Positions 29,465 through 40,000 of a stretch of DNA of 64,000 bases are shown piece by piece; the first letter of the stretch is position 1; every line of letters begins with the position of its first letter. The stretch is from contig NZ_QJVJ01000006.1 in assembly GCF_003217775.1 (NCBI RefSeq), positions 310,001 to 374,000 on the forward strand, read 5' to 3'. Source of the DNA: Paenibacillus flagellatus. Its GTDB lineage: Bacteria; Bacillota; Bacilli; Paenibacillales; NBRC-103111. The position numbers and the translations under genes are program-made. The notes below the pieces were generated by a model that worked only from the letters and a program-made list of their open reading frames with translations, did not search any database and was not told where the DNA came from.

Positions 29465-30649
29465 CTACAGCCGCTCCGCGTCTTGGACCGCCTGCCGGCC
29501 GAGCTGCGCGACGGCCGCATCCTCCATCGGCGGATTGTGCAGCCCGAACCGGACGTCCCGGTACAGCCGCTGCAGCGGATGCGACCGGGCCAAGCCGTGC
29601 GAGCCGACGATCCGCATCGCCTTGTCGACGACGGACAGCGCCGTCTCCATGGCGAACAGCTTCACCGCGGCCAGCTCGGGAATGAGCCCGGCCGCCTCCG
29701 GCCGGCCGCGCAGTTCGTCCCAGCGCGCCGCCACCGCATACAGGAAGCGGCGCGCCGCCGACAGCTGCAGCTCGATCTGCCCGAAATGCTGCCCCACGTT
29801 CGGCGTATGCAGGATCGGGTGCGGCAGCGAGTTCGGCTGATACGACTTGGCGAACCGGAGCGCTTCCTTCCGCGCGGCGAGCGCGATGCCGAGATAGCAC
29901 GCCGGGATGTGCAGCAAGTAAGGATTCGGCGTCTGATGGTACGCCTTCCCGGCGGCATAGACGAGCGCCTCGCCCGGTACGACGACGTCGCGCAGCACCA
30001 AATCGTGGCTCGCCGTCCCGCGCATGCCGACCATGTCCCACGTCTCGTCGATCGAGACGCCCTCCGTCCCGCGGCGGACGAGAAACTCGCCCTCCCCGTC
30101 CTCCAGCGCCGCCGTCACGATGAAATAATCCAGCACCGGCGCCATCGTCGTGTACGTCTTCCGCCCGTTCAGCCGATAGCCGCCGCCCGGCAGCGGCTCC
30201 GCCGTCGTGCGCGGCTTCCCGCCGCGGGCCGGGCTCCCCGTCGCCGCCTCCGTCGCGGCGCGGTTGACGAGCGCGCCCCGCTCGACGACGTCGCGGCAAA
30301 GCGCCGCGAACGTCTCCTCCCGCCACGGGCGCTTCTCGTCGAGGTCGAACAAGACGCCCAAATGCCAGCCCATGCCGAGCGCGATGGCGGCGTCTCCCTG
30401 GGCAAGCCGTTCCTGGTACAGCACGAATTCGTACAGCGTCGCGCCTTCCCCGCCCCGCTCACGCGGAACGGTATACGCCGGGTAGCCGATCCGGCGCAGC
30501 GCCTCGACGTGATCGTAAGCGAAGCGATCCTCCTCGTCCGCCAGCCTCGCGCCTTCGGCGAACGAGTCGGCCAGCTCCCCGATCCTCCCGAGCCGCTCCA
30601 ACTGCTCCGGCGTGCGGACGAACAACCGATCCAACCGGCTCAAGCTCAT
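29465..30649 (-). CDS. Acyl-CoA-dehydrogenase-like flavoprotein (sulfur-acquisition type)
   Basis: A 394-residue protein with the acyl-CoA dehydrogenase three-domain layout: helical N-terminus, middle beta domain ([15 protein letters not shown] around residue 160) and C-terminal helices ([22 protein letters not shown] near 345). The ending [11 protein letters not shown] is like the DszC/SfnB-type flavin monooxygenase branch rather than fatty-acid dehydrogenases, which carry a catalytic Glu in a YEG motif not seen here. The ATG at 30649 overlaps the ABC ATPase stop (ATGA) and has GGAGGGAGG upstream. Together with the sulfonate-type transporter it suggests oxidation of an organosulfur compound. 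The substrate is inferred from context. Confidence 0.78.
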   Translation of the reverse strand: MSLSRLDRLFVRTPEQLERLGRIGELADSFAEGARLADEEDRFAYDHVEALRRIGYPAYTVPRERGGEGATLYEFVLYQERLAQGDAAIALGMGWHLGVLFDLDEKRPWREETFAALCRDVVERGALVNRAATEAATGSPARGGKPRTTAEPLPGGGYRLNGRKTYTTMAPVLDYFIVTAALEDGEGEFLVRRGTEGVSIDETWDMVGMRGTASHDLVLRDVVVPGEALVYAAGKAYHQTPNPYLLHIPACYLGIALAARKEALRFAKSYQPNSLPHPILHTPNVGQHFGQIELQLSAARRFLYAVAARWDELRGRPEAAGLIPELAAVKLFAMETALSVVDKAMRIVGSHGLARSHPLQRLYRDVRFGLHNPPMEDAAVAQLGRQAVQDAERL

Positions 30650-31449
30650 GCGTGTCCTCCCTCCTTCGCGTACGCCGATCCCATAATCCGGTCCAGCACT
30701 TTGCGCTCCAGCTCCGCGAAAGCCGGATCGGCCGTCGTTCGCGGTCTCCGCAGCCGGTTCTCGATATCCATCGCGACCGCGCCGTCCTCGATCAGCACGA
30801 TCCGGTCGGCCAGCTTGATCGCCTCCGTCACGTCGTGCGTGACGAGCAGCGTCGTAAACCGCCGCCCCAGCCACAGCCGCTCGATCAGCTGCTGCATGTC
30901 GAGCCGGGTCAGCGCATCGAGCGCGCCGAGCGGCTCGTCGAGCAGCAGCAGCCGGGGATCGCGCACGAGCGCCCGGGCGAGGGCGACGCGCTGCTTCTGC
31001 CCGCCCGAGAGGACGGCCGGCCATTCCGACGCCCGGTCGGCCAAGCCGACTTGGCGCAGCCGGTCCTCCGCCCGGGAACGCCAGTCGCCTTGCAGGCCGA
31101 GGCCGACGTTGTCGACGACCCGCTTCCACGGGAGCAGCCGGGCGTCCTGGAACATGACCGTCGTCTCGGGCGAGACGCCCCGCAGCGGCCGGCCCCCGAT
31201 CCGCACCTCGCCGTCCGTCGGCCGCTCCAAGCCCGCGATCAGCCGAAGCAGCGTGCTTTTGCCGCTGCCGCTGCGGCCGATGACGGCGACGAATTGACCC
31301 GGCTCGAGCGTCAAATCGAGACGGTGCAGCACCGTTTTCCCTTCAAACGTTTTCGTCAGCGATCGCAGCTCGACCGCCGCTCCCGCCGAGGCGCGGTTCG
31401 CCTGTTCCGTCGGCAAAGCCGTCGCCGCCTTCGCGGTTGTTCCCGTCAT
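30646..31449 (-). CDS. Sulfonate/nitrate/taurine-type ABC transporter ATP-binding protein
   Basis: A 267-residue ATPase with Walker [11 protein letters not shown]-loop FQDARLLPW, signature [15 protein letters not shown], Walker [13 protein letters not shown] and switch His in [10 protein letters not shown]. The closest functional type is SsuB/TauB. I chose the ATG at 31449, 8 bases after GGAGG; an in-frame ATG at 31464 would include the ribosome site in the gene. It lies 18 bases after the permease gene and overlaps the flavoprotein gene by 4 bases, so the genes are translationally coupled. Confidence 0.9.
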   Translation of the reverse strand: MTGTTAKAATALPTEQANRASAGAAVELRSLTKTFEGKTVLHRLDLTLEPGQFVAVIGRSGSGKSTLLRLIAGLERPTDGEVRIGGRPLRGVSPETTVMFQDARLLPWKRVVDNVGLGLQGDWRSRAEDRLRQVGLADRASEWPAVLSGGQKQRVALARALVRDPRLLLLDEPLGALDALTRLDMQQLIERLWLGRRFTTLLVTHDVTEAIKLADRIVLIEDGAVAMDIENRLRRPRTTADPAFAELERKVLDRIMGSAYAKEGGHA

Positions 31450-31467
31450 GCCGTCTCCCTCCATTCG

Positions 31468-32250
31468 TTACGCCCGATAGGCGGCGTTCCACCGCAGCAG
31501 CCGTCGTTCGAGCGCTTTGGCCAGCAGGTCGGCCAATTTCCCGAACAACGCGTACAGGATGATGCTCAAAATGATGATATCGGCCTGCATAAATTCGCGG
31601 GCGTTCATCGCCAAATAGCCGATTCCTTCGTTCGTGGCGATCGTCTCGGCGACGATCAGCGTCAGCCACATGACGCCGAGCGCGTAGCGCAGCCCGACGA
31701 AAATGGACGGCAGGGCGCCCGGCAGCAGGATATGAAAGAACAGCTCCCGCGGACGAAGCCCGTAGACGCTCCCCATCTCCAGCAATTCGCTTCCGACGTT
31801 GCGGACGCCGTGGTACGTATTGACGTAAATCGGGAACAGGACGCCGAGCGCCACCAGAAACACCTTCGACGTCTCCCCGATGCCGATCCAGATGATGACG
31901 AGCGGCACGAGCGCCAAATGCGGAACGTTGCGGATCATCTGGATCGTCGTATCGAACAGCCGGTACGCCGTCTTGGACGCCGCGTTGGCGATGCCGAGCG
32001 CGAACCCGAGGCCGCCCCCGATGAGCAGCCCGAGAAGAGCCCGCTGCAGGCTGATGCCCATATGATGCCCAAGCTTGCCGGAAGCGAACAGCTTCCAGCC
32101 GGCCTGCGCGATCATAAGCGGCGTCGGGAACAGCTTGGCGGAGACGAGCTCCATCGACGCCGTCCACTGCCAGACGATCAGGACGATCGCCGGCAGCACC
32201 CAAGGGAGCAGCGCGTCCGCCGCGGCGGAGCGGGCATGCCGCCGGCTCAT
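31468..32250 (-). CDS. Sulfonate/nitrate/taurine-type ABC transporter permease
   Basis: A 260-residue membrane protein with about six segments and the BPD-transporter EAA-like loop around GSELLEMGSVYGL, matching SsuC/TauC. I chose the ATG at 32250, which overlaps the binding-protein stop as ATGA; a GTG at 32271 is possible. The start has no strong ribosome site, consistent with coupling to the upstream gene. Confidence 0.88.
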   Translation of the reverse strand: MSRRHARSAAADALLPWVLPAIVLIVWQWTASMELVSAKLFPTPLMIAQAGWKLFASGKLGHHMGISLQRALLGLLIGGGLGFALGIANAASKTAYRLFDTTIQMIRNVPHLALVPLVIIWIGIGETSKVFLVALGVLFPIYVNTYHGVRNVGSELLEMGSVYGLRPRELFFHILLPGALPSIFVGLRYALGVMWLTLIVAETIATNEGIGYLAMNAREFMQADIIILSIILYALFGKLADLLAKALERRLLRWNAAYRA

Positions 32251-33320
32251 CGTTTCAAATCCGGCGCCCACGGCGCCTGAACCGGCATCAGCTTGGAGAC
32301 GTCCAGCTTCTCGTTAATGAGCCCGATACGGTAAAACGTGTCGGCCAGCTGCTGCTGGGGAGCGATAATGTCCTTCGTAATCGCTTCGACCCCGTACGTC
32401 CGGCGCTCGACGGCGGTGCGGATCGACGCCTCGTCGATGCCCAGCTCCTGCGTCAGCAGCTTGACGACCTCCGGCTTGTTCCGGTTCGCCCACTTGTCCG
32501 CAACGTCCGTCTCTTCGAGAATGAGCTTGACCAAGTCCGGATACTTCTGCGTAAAGTCCACGGTCGCATAATAAAATGTGCGGTTCGGCGAATAATCCGC
32601 GCCGTCGGTCAGCGTCACCGGCTTCAGATCGATCTGCACGGTCGCGAAGAACGGGTCCCACGAGCCGAGCGCATCCACCTTCTTCGTCTCGAACACGGCG
32701 CGCCCTTCCGACGCGTCCTTCACGAAGACGTATTCGACGTCGTTATCCTTCAGCCCGGCCCGCTCGAGCGCGAGCACGGTCAAGTAATGGTGGTTGCCGC
32801 CTTTGACGACCGCCACCTTCTTGCCCTTCAGGTCCGCGATCGTCTTGATCGGCGAGTCCCGGTGCACCATGATGCCCATGCCCTCCGGATTCGGCAGGTC
32901 GTTGCCGACGTACACGAACGGCTTGCCTCCCGCCTGGGCGAATACGCCGGAGCCGTCGGCGGCGTTGCCGTAGTCGATTTTGCCGGACGTCAGCGCCTCC
33001 AGCACGGTGCCGCCGCTCGGGAAGACGTTCCATTCGACGGCGATGCCCTGCTTCTTCAGCGCTTCGTCCAAATTGCCCTTTACCTTCAAAATATTCAGCG
33101 TATTTCCTTTCTGATAACCGATCCGGACAACCTTCGGCTTCTCCGTCGCGGAGCCCGTCCCCGCGGCCGGCGCGGCGGCCGGAGGCTGGCCGGCCGCTTG
33201 CTTGCCGCCGCCGTTCCCCGCGCAGCCGGTCAGCAGCGCGCCGAGCAGCAGCGCCGCTCCCGCCAAGGCGGCGGACCGCCGCCGATATCGCAATGAGGTT
33301 CGAATGATGAATGCATTCAT
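32247..33320 (-). CDS. Sulfonate-type ABC transporter substrate-binding lipoprotein
   Basis: A 357-residue lipoprotein with lipobox LTGC (Cys33) and an SsuA/NMT1-like fold: VVRIGYQKGNTLNILK near residue 65, FPSGGTVLEALTSGKIDYG near 100, VALGSWDPFF-like VDALGSWDPFF near 205. It should capture sulfonates or similar oxyanions outside the membrane. The ATG at 33320 overlaps the oxidase gene stop (ATGA), with GGAAGGGG upstream; the frame stays open into that gene but only as shadow. Confidence 0.88.
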   Translation of the reverse strand: MNAFIIRTSLRYRRRSAALAGAALLLGALLTGCAGNGGGKQAAGQPPAAAPAAGTGSATEKPKVVRIGYQKGNTLNILKVKGNLDEALKKQGIAVEWNVFPSGGTVLEALTSGKIDYGNAADGSGVFAQAGGKPFVYVGNDLPNPEGMGIMVHRDSPIKTIADLKGKKVAVVKGGNHHYLTVLALERAGLKDNDVEYVFVKDASEGRAVFETKKVDALGSWDPFFATVQIDLKPVTLTDGADYSPNRTFYYATVDFTQKYPDLVKLILEETDVADKWANRNKPEVVKLLTQELGIDEASIRTAVERRTYGVEAITKDIIAPQQQLADTFYRIGLINEKLDVSKLMPVQAPWAPDLKR

Positions 33321-34489
33321 GATTGAATGACCCCTTCCAATGAAAATGTTCGCCAATCCAGCTCGTCGCCGTCCGGTCCCGCCGTCAAAGCCCGGCTCAT
33401 CGATTCCCCGACGGCGCTCGCGAATTTGAAGCCGTGTCCCGACCCGCCCCCGGCGAACCAGACGTCCTTCCGGCCGGGCACTTCCCCGAGCAGGAACGAT
33501 TCGTCCGGCGTGCGCTCGTACAGGCATACTTGTCCCCGGAGCAGACGGCCTACGCCGGGGAGAAACCGGTCCAGCGCGCGGCGCAGCTCCGCCTCGTCGT
33601 CCGCGTAAGCGCCGAACGGCTCCGGGGGCCGATCCGGCTCGGCGATCCGGCCGCCGTCGTGCCGGCCGATCTTCAAGCCGCCGCCGTCCAGATCGGGAAA
33701 ACCGAAATATTCCTCGTCGCCGCCGGCGTTGACGATAAACGCGGGCAGCGCGTCCCGGCCGTACCGGTCCGCCGGCGCCTCGAACCAGCCGATCGGCTTG
33801 CGGACGGGCGTCACCGCCTCCGCCAGCTCCGGCAGCAGCCGGCCGGCCCACGCGCCGCCGGTGACGAGCACCCGCTTGGCGGCGAACGAGCCGGACGTCG
33901 TATGGACGACGTGCCCGGCACCCGCCCGCTCGATGCGCAGCGCCGCCGTCCGGACGAGCAGCTCCGCGCCGTGCCGCAGCGCCAGCCGCCGATAGACGCG
34001 GACGATCCGTTCGCTGTACAGGACGCCGGCGTCCGGCTCGTACAGCCCCTCCATCGTATCCGGGACGGATAGCCCCGGCCACTCCGCGCGAACCTGCTCC
34101 GCGCTCATCCGCCGGTGCGGAATGCCGAACGCGAGGCAGCTTTCCGTCTTGCGGCGGATGAAGGGAGAGCCGGCCGGCCCGATGCTGACGACCCCGATCG
34201 GGTCGAACAGCGGCCCCGCACACGTTTCGTCGGACGCCCGCAGCGCGGCCGATTCGGCCTCCAGCTCCTTCCATAGCCGCATCGCCCGGATCGCCAGCTT
34301 GACGTAGGCGGCGCCCATCGTATAAGCCGTCCGCGCGATCCGCGTCTGTCCGTGATGGCTGCCGTCCGCATGAGGCGGATCCCCCGCATCGACGAGCAGC
34401 ACGCGCCGTCCTTCGCGCGCAAGCCGGTAGCCGGCGCTCATGCCGAACGACCCTGCTCCCGCCACGATGACGTCGTAATCGGTACGCAC
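33317..34489 (-). CDS. Monomeric sarcosine oxidase/N-methyltryptophan oxidase-family FAD oxidase
   Basis: A 390-residue flavoenzyme. The N-terminal dinucleotide-binding motif is VIVAGAGSFGMSAGYRLAREG, and the C-terminal GQVCLYERTPDESF carries the Cys that binds FAD covalently in this family. It oxidises a secondary or tertiary amine with release of H2O2 and an aldehyde. I chose the GTG at 34489, 10 bases after AGGGGG; a GTG at 34498 is too close to that site. It is the first gene of the sulfonate-type operon and diverges from an HxlR regulator. Being with a sulfonate transporter suggests a substrate with both amine and sulfonate groups, such as an N-methyltaurine-like compound; this is inference. 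Confidence 0.85.
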   Translation of the reverse strand: MRTDYDVIVAGAGSFGMSAGYRLAREGRRVLLVDAGDPPHADGSHHGQTRIARTAYTMGAAYVKLAIRAMRLWKELEAESAALRASDETCAGPLFDPIGVVSIGPAGSPFIRRKTESCLAFGIPHRRMSAEQVRAEWPGLSVPDTMEGLYEPDAGVLYSERIVRVYRRLALRHGAELLVRTAALRIERAGAGHVVHTTSGSFAAKRVLVTGGAWAGRLLPELAEAVTPVRKPIGWFEAPADRYGRDALPAFIVNAGGDEEYFGFPDLDGGGLKIGRHDGGRIAEPDRPPEPFGAYADDEAELRRALDRFLPGVGRLLRGQVCLYERTPDESFLLGEVPGRKDVWFAGGGSGHGFKFASAVGESMSRALTAGPDGDELDWRTFSLEGVIQS

Positions 34490-34526
34490 GATTTCCACTC
34501 CCCCTGATTGTTTCGGGCCCGAATTA

Positions 34527-34550
34527 ATAGTATTATAATTCCTATAGTAT
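34527..34550. promoter_or_regulatory. Direct-repeat operator candidate in the HxlR/oxidase divergent region
   Basis: ATAGTAT occurs at 34527-34533 and again at 34544-34550, a 17-base period, with TATAAT-like sequences between them on both strands. The site lies between two divergent starts (34489 minus, 34620 plus), where an HxlR regulator would be expected to bind. Confidence 0.4.
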
Positions 34551-34619
34551 AACTTGGAAATAGCGCACTTTTACGATACCTGGTTTCCAAAACGATACCC
34601 CAAAGGAGGAGCGCACACG

Positions 34620-34979
34620 ATGAGTTTGCCGAAAAAAACGTTCTTATGCGAGAAGGAGCTGACGCTGTCCGTCATCGGCGGCAAGTGGAAGCCGATGATT
34701 TTGTGGCATTTGGGCCAAGGTACGAAGCGGTTTTGCCAGCTGAAAAAGCTGATGTCCCCCGTCACCCAAAAAATATTGACGACCCAGCTTCGCGAGCTTG
34801 AGGACGACCTGCTCGTCCACCGCGAGGTGTATCCCGTCTATCCCGCCAAAGTCGAATATTCGCTTACCGAGCACGGCGAGTCGATCATTCCGATTTTGCG
34901 GATGATGATGGAATGGGGCAAAACGTATAAGGAAGCGGTCGTCCACTACGAGGTGGAAGTGAAGGAACCGGGCGTTTGA
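34620..34979 (+). CDS. HxlR-family transcriptional regulator
   Basis: A 119-residue winged helix-turn-helix protein with the family core [19 protein letters not shown] and a Cys (Cys10) just before it, the position often used for redox or electrophile sensing in HxlR proteins. The ATG at 34620 follows AAAGGAGG at 10 bases; an in-frame ATG at 34554 lacks a site and lies in the operator region. It is divergent from the oxidase/sulfonate operon and probably regulates it and itself. Confidence 0.92.
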   Translation: MSLPKKTFLCEKELTLSVIGGKWKPMILWHLGQGTKRFCQLKKLMSPVTQKILTTQLRELEDDLLVHREVYPVYPAKVEYSLTEHGESIIPILRMMMEWGKTYKEAVVHYEVEVKEPGV

Positions 34980-35145
34980 CGAACGGCTCGGCTTCATCGA
35001 ACCGTCTGTCGTCGTCTCCGCCAGCTCGCTCGGAATGAAGGAGAAGCGCGCCCGAAGCCCCGCCGCACAGTCGTGCGCAGGTACGTTTGATCGTCCCCGG
35101 CCGTTGATCCGTATACGACGATCGGGACTTTCGGAGGTTTTATTC

Positions 35146-35181
35146 ATGATAGATAATTTTTATGGAGGATATATCCAATAA
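35146..35181 (+). other. Possible 11-codon leader ORF upstream of the DUF4855 gene
   Basis: ATG at 35146 is preceded by TCGGAGG at about 8 bases and encodes MIDNFYGGYIQ before TAA. It overlaps a perfect palindrome GGATATATCC (35167-35176) and ends about 60 bases before the next start. It could be a regulatory leader peptide or chance. The remaining gap 34980-35145 shows nothing clear. Confidence 0.3.
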
Positions 35182-35242
35182 ACGTCGAATACGTCACATG
35201 GGAACATCGTTCCCGCTACCATTGTGAGGAGGGATGCGTTTG

Positions 35243-36934
35243 ATGAACAAAAAAAGGCTGTTTGCCGCGGCGGCGACCGTGGCGATGCTGACGGGGCTCG
35301 TGCCCGCCCAATCGGGATTCGCCGAACCGGCCGCCGAGCCGACGACTCCGCCCCCGGTCAACCTGGCGCTGGGCAAGCCGTACACGCTGGAATACCCGTA
35401 TGCGCCCGATCCGTACTTCGGCACGTTCGAGAAGTCCCACGCCGACGATACGGGCAAGCAGCTGACGGACGGCGAATACGGCGGCACCGTGTTCTCGAAC
35501 AAGGCGTACGTCGGCCAGCTGTGGCAAGGAAGCCGTTCGGTGACGATCGATTTGGAAGCGCCTTCAACAATCGAGTCGATCGCGCTGAACGTCCTGCAGG
35601 ACATCCCGGTCGGCATTTTCTTCCCCCGCGAAGTGACGTTCTCGATCTCGAACAACGGCCAAGCCTGGGAGCGGCTTGACGCCGTGCCGAGCTCGGTCTC
35701 CACGACCGCCAAAGGACCGCTGACGCAAAAGATGCAAAAGAACGGCATCCATAAGACGGCGCGGTACGTCAAGCTCGATATCCCGGTCGACTCGTGGCTG
35801 TTCATGGACGAAATCGAAGTCGTCGGCACGCCGGGGGCGTCCGGCGATCCGGTCGTCCCGTCTCCGCAAGGGCCGAAGGGGGACAGAGGCTATCCGTCTC
35901 CCCAAGCCGCCGGGATGCGCAACCAGGTGCTGATCTTTACCGGCGAATGGCAGTATCAGCCGTCGGACTGGATTTCGTTCAAGAAGGAGGACTACAAGCC
36001 GTACGTCTCCTACGTCGACGCCGGCATGAACCGGAAGGACTACATGTTCGACAGCTTCCTGTTCATGCCTTATGCGCCGCTCATGGACGGGGCCAATTAC
36101 GGTCCGACTACCGGCAAGCCGACGAACAAATCCCATTTCGAGAAGCATCTGGACCGGCTGTTCCGCTCCGACTACGAGCTGGGGGCGCTGAACGAAGCGG
36201 TCAAGGAGGCGAAAGCGGAGCTGCCCGACCGGAATTACGAAGCGAAGGTCGTCATCGCCATCCCGTACCCGCGAGTCGATCAGAGCGACTTCGGGGACGT
36301 CGACGGCGACGGGATCAGCGAAAATATGAACGTGAGCCAGGTCGGCGAAGAGCAGGCGCTGATCGCCCGCGAAAAAGTGGTCAAATGGTACGTCGACGAG
36401 GTGTACCGCCGTTGGAACGAAGCGGGCTACACCGATCTGAAGCTGGCCGCGTTTTACTGGTACAACGAATTTGTCGCGCACCAGCTGAGCTCGCTCGAGC
36501 CCGAGCTGATCAAGCGCACGGCCGACTACGTGCACGCCAAGGGAGCGAAGTTCCAGTGGATTCCGTATTACTTCGCCCGCGGCTGGAACGATTGGAAGGA
36601 CCTCGGCTTCGATACGGCGCTCATGCAGCCGAACTACATGTTCCACAACACGAGCGAGCAGCGGCTGGATGCGATCGCCCAAGCGGCCTACGACCACGGC
36701 ATGGGCGTCGAGATCGAGATGTCGGACGCCGTGCTGACGAACCCGGCGCTGCGCGACAAATATTACGCTTACTTGAACAAAGGCAAGGAGCACCATTACA
36801 TGAACCAATCGTACAACGCTTTCTATCAGCAGGTGAAAACGCTGCTCAAGGCGGCGACCTCGACTGATCCGGCGGCGCGCGAGGTGTACGACCAAACGTA
36901 CGAATATTTGAAAGGCACGTATAAAATCCGTTAA
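35243..36934 (+). CDS. Secreted DUF4855-domain protein with N-terminal discoidin-like domain
   Basis: A 563-residue secreted protein. The signal peptide ends near GFA (residue 26). Residues 40-195 form an F5/8C (discoidin-like) carbohydrate-binding domain (VNLALGKPYTLEY, VTIDLEAPSTIESIALNVL, ARYVKLDIP). A short linker leads to DUF4855 (about 220-560), marked by RNQVLIFTGEWQ, FDSFLFMPYAP, AAFYWYNEFV and FQWIPYYFARGWNDW. DUF4855 proteins are believed to be TIM-barrel-like glycan enzymes, but activity is not certain. I chose the ATG at 35243, 10 bases after AGGAGG; an ATG at 35234 is too close to that site. It converges with the heparinase-like gene and shares a terminator with it, suggesting joint action on one polysaccharide. 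Confidence 0.82.
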   Translation: MNKKRLFAAAATVAMLTGLVPAQSGFAEPAAEPTTPPPVNLALGKPYTLEYPYAPDPYFGTFEKSHADDTGKQLTDGEYGGTVFSNKAYVGQLWQGSRSVTIDLEAPSTIESIALNVLQDIPVGIFFPREVTFSISNNGQAWERLDAVPSSVSTTAKGPLTQKMQKNGIHKTARYVKLDIPVDSWLFMDEIEVVGTPGASGDPVVPSPQGPKGDRGYPSPQAAGMRNQVLIFTGEWQYQPSDWISFKKEDYKPYVSYVDAGMNRKDYMFDSFLFMPYAPLMDGANYGPTTGKPTNKSHFEKHLDRLFRSDYELGALNEAVKEAKAELPDRNYEAKVVIAIPYPRVDQSDFGDVDGDGISENMNVSQVGEEQALIAREKVVKWYVDEVYRRWNEAGYTDLKLAAFYWYNEFVAHQLSSLEPELIKRTADYVHAKGAKFQWIPYYFARGWNDWKDLGFDTALMQPNYMFHNTSEQRLDAIAQAAYDHGMGVEIEMSDAVLTNPALRDKYYAYLNKGKEHHYMNQSYNAFYQQVKTLLKAATSTDPAAREVYDQTYEYLKGTYKIR

Positions 36935-36972
36935 ACGATTGGAGGGGCGTCCGCTCCCGCCATCGCCCCTCC

Positions 36973-37024
36973 AAGCCGAAAGCCCGCCCCGCCGCATCAT
37001 GCGGCGAAAGCGGGCTTTCGGCTT
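36973..37024. terminator. Bidirectional terminator between converging genes
   Basis: AAGCCGAAAGCCCGC and GCGGGCTTTCGGCTT form an exceptionally long stem of about 15 bp, with a smaller GCCGCAT/ATGCGGC hairpin nested in the loop. It serves the plus gene ending at 36934 and the minus gene ending at 37042. Confidence 0.85.
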
Positions 37025-37041
37025 CTTGACGTGATAACGAA

Positions 37042-40000
37042 TTACCGCGTTACCGAAACCGCAAGCGATCCCGTTCGCGTGACGCCGTCCAGCGTCACCG
37101 GGGTCGAAACCGTCGCGTTCCCTTGATTGTGCGCCTTCAGCCGCTCTTGGCCGTTGACGTTCGCCACGTTCGGGCGGTCGCTGCTCCATTCGAAGTCGTA
37201 GCCGGTCAAGTCGGCTTCGCTGCCGTCCGCGTAGAAGCCCTTGACCTGCAGGTCGACCGTCTCGTTCTTCCCGAGCTCCGTCTTCGGCGCCTCGATCCGC
37301 ACGTCGGACAGCCACAGCCGCTGACGGGCAAGCGGAATCGAGAAAGCGTTTCCGGCGGCGACGTCGTAGACGAACCCTTGAGACAGGTCGGTCGGGCTCG
37401 CGTACGACCGGATGAGCGTCACGTCGCCGAGGCCGAACTCGTACAGATTGCCGCCGAGCGGCGTAACGCTGCGGATCAAGTACGTCGCGTTGCGCTTCCC
37501 GTCATTGCGCACGTACACCGATGCGCCGACGAGGGAAAGCGGATCTTGCCCTTGCAAGTCGAGCTCCGCCTTCAGCCGGTTGTCGAGCGACAGCTCCTTC
37601 GTAAAGTCGACGACCGTGCCTTCGAGGCGCGCGACGCCGGCGCTTTCGAAGGACGTTCCGGCTTTTCCGATATACGCTCCGTCGTTCGCGTACGCGAATA
37701 CCGGCTGGCCGTCCTTCTCCGAGTAGACGCCGAACGCGCCTTGGAAACGGACCGCGCCGTCGACGACGACCGCGGCGTTCGGGTCGAGCGAGCTGACGAT
37801 ATAATCGGTCCGGTCGTCGGTCAGCCGCACCTTCAGCGCCTTGACTCCGTATACGCTCGACGTCACCGTGCCTTCCGCCGGAGCGACGGCCGCCTCCTCG
37901 ATGGAGCTGACGAACCGCTGGTCCTTGTACGGCTCGATGACCGACGCGAATGTGCTGTCGAGATCGGTGCCGCTCCGGTGCGCGACGACGTATTTGACGC
38001 TTTTCGGGTTGCCCGGCTTGTTTTGCGGCGGCACGCCGTCGGCCAGCGCGACGTCGTCGACGTCCCCGACCATCGTCAGCCGCACGTGAATGTTCTCGTC
38101 CTGCGGAAGCACGCGCCACGTATCGACGACGTCGTAATCGACGCTGAACCGGCTCGGGGGCGCATCGTCGCGCTCGACGTTTTTCAGCCAATGGAAGCCG
38201 GGACCGGTATACCCGCTTCCGGTAACGCTGTCGCCGGCCGGACGCTGCCCGAACTCGACGTCCGGACCCGCGTACGTACCCGTCGGCTGCGCCGTCAGGT
38301 CGAGCCCTTCGGTCGTCACCGGCCCTTCGGCCGCGTGGAAGCTGAAGTGGTGCTCGTTGCCGCCCTTCACGCGGAAGAAATCGACGACGTACGAATTCGC
38401 CCCGTCGACCTTGATCATCGCCGACGTCCGCTTATACCGCTCGGTTTGCGGGTACGCTTCCGGCGCTTCGACCTCGATCAGCTTCACCATCGGGCTGTCG
38501 TCGTACAGCGTCGGCGTGCCGTCCCACTGGGCGAGCTGCTTCTGCTTGTCGACGAGCACCGTGTTGTGGCTGATCGTATTTTGCACCCATTCGAAGCGAT
38601 TGACGTCCGTGGCGTTCGCCTGCTCGGGATAGCCCAAATCCGGCGCCAAATCGAGCCCGAAGCCGTACAGGCCGATATTGAGCGCATCCCGGTGGCCGTG
38701 GCCGCCGCTGCGACCGTAATACATCCAAAGTCCGCGACGCGTATCTTCGTCCGCACCCGCTTCGCCGTCGCGAAGACCCGCGAAGCCGTAGCCCGTCAAA
38801 TTGACGCTGTCCAGATCGAGCGGGCCGTACTGCGCGATGACCGCTTCGATGTCGCGCGCCACCTTGTTCGGATCGGGCGTGTAGACGTCGGAGTGGATGC
38901 CCTCCGTCTTGTTCCCGTTCAGCATGTAGGCGAGCTGCGCGTAGACGGGATCGCCGAACCGCTCGAACGCCTTGATCGACTGCGCCTTGTCGACGAGAAC
39001 GCCCGGCTGGCCCGTCGTGCCGCTGTCGCCGATCGACGGCGTATATTTGCCGAGCATGAGCAGCGGGTACATCGCCTGGAACATTTTGCGGAACTTCACG
39101 TTCTCGTACAGGTCGGCCGCCGGATATTTGTCGTATCCGTCCAGCACGTCCGCCACGGTCAAATAATTGCCGATCCACAGCCGGTTGTACCCCGGCCCCG
39201 CCTCGTTGCCGTGCCCGTCCCGGTCGACGTCGTTCACCATGCTGAACAGGACGTTGCCGCCCGTCACCCGCCGCGGAATTTGGTTTACGAACGTACCCGG
39301 CTGGAATACGAAATCGAGCCACTGCTTCGTCTCCGGCAGCGTATCGTGCACGACGGCGGCCATCGCCACGGCGCTCTGGTGGAAGCCGTTGTTGCCGCGG
39401 ATCTGGTCCCAGTACATGCCCGGCTTCACCTGGCGGAGGATGCCGTCCTCGACGTTGCGGCGCAGCTCGGCTCCGCTGTTTTTGAGCGGCAAATCGTACT
39501 GCTGCCCCTTCGCCTGCAAAAACGACACGACGTCGGGCGCGTCGAACGCCGTGAAAAACGCGTCGTAGGCGCCGATGAACACTTTGACGAGCGACGTCTC
39601 CCAAATCGAGCCGACGACTTTGCCGTCACCGGTGCCGCCGTGGGAGTTGACGTAAATCGCGTTGCTGAACTCGGCCACGTCCATCGACGGGTATATGTCG
39701 GCGACCCGGTCGAGCAGGACGGCGCCCGCCTTCGCGTATTTCTCGTCGCCGGTATAGATGTAGGCGCTTTGCAGGCTGCTCAGCGCCCCGTGCACGTTCG
39801 CCGGGCTGCCGTACCAGGCGAACCAGTGGGCGTAATAGGCGACGAACGTGTACCGCTTGTTCGTGGCCGGATCGACCCAGCCGTAGCCGTCGTCGACGCC
39901 CCACGTCGGCCCCTTCTCCGGATACAGCGTATTGACGAGCAGGCTGCGGTCGGCCCGCTTCGGATCGAAATTGCCGTGCTCGTCCAAGCCGCTCCGGTAA

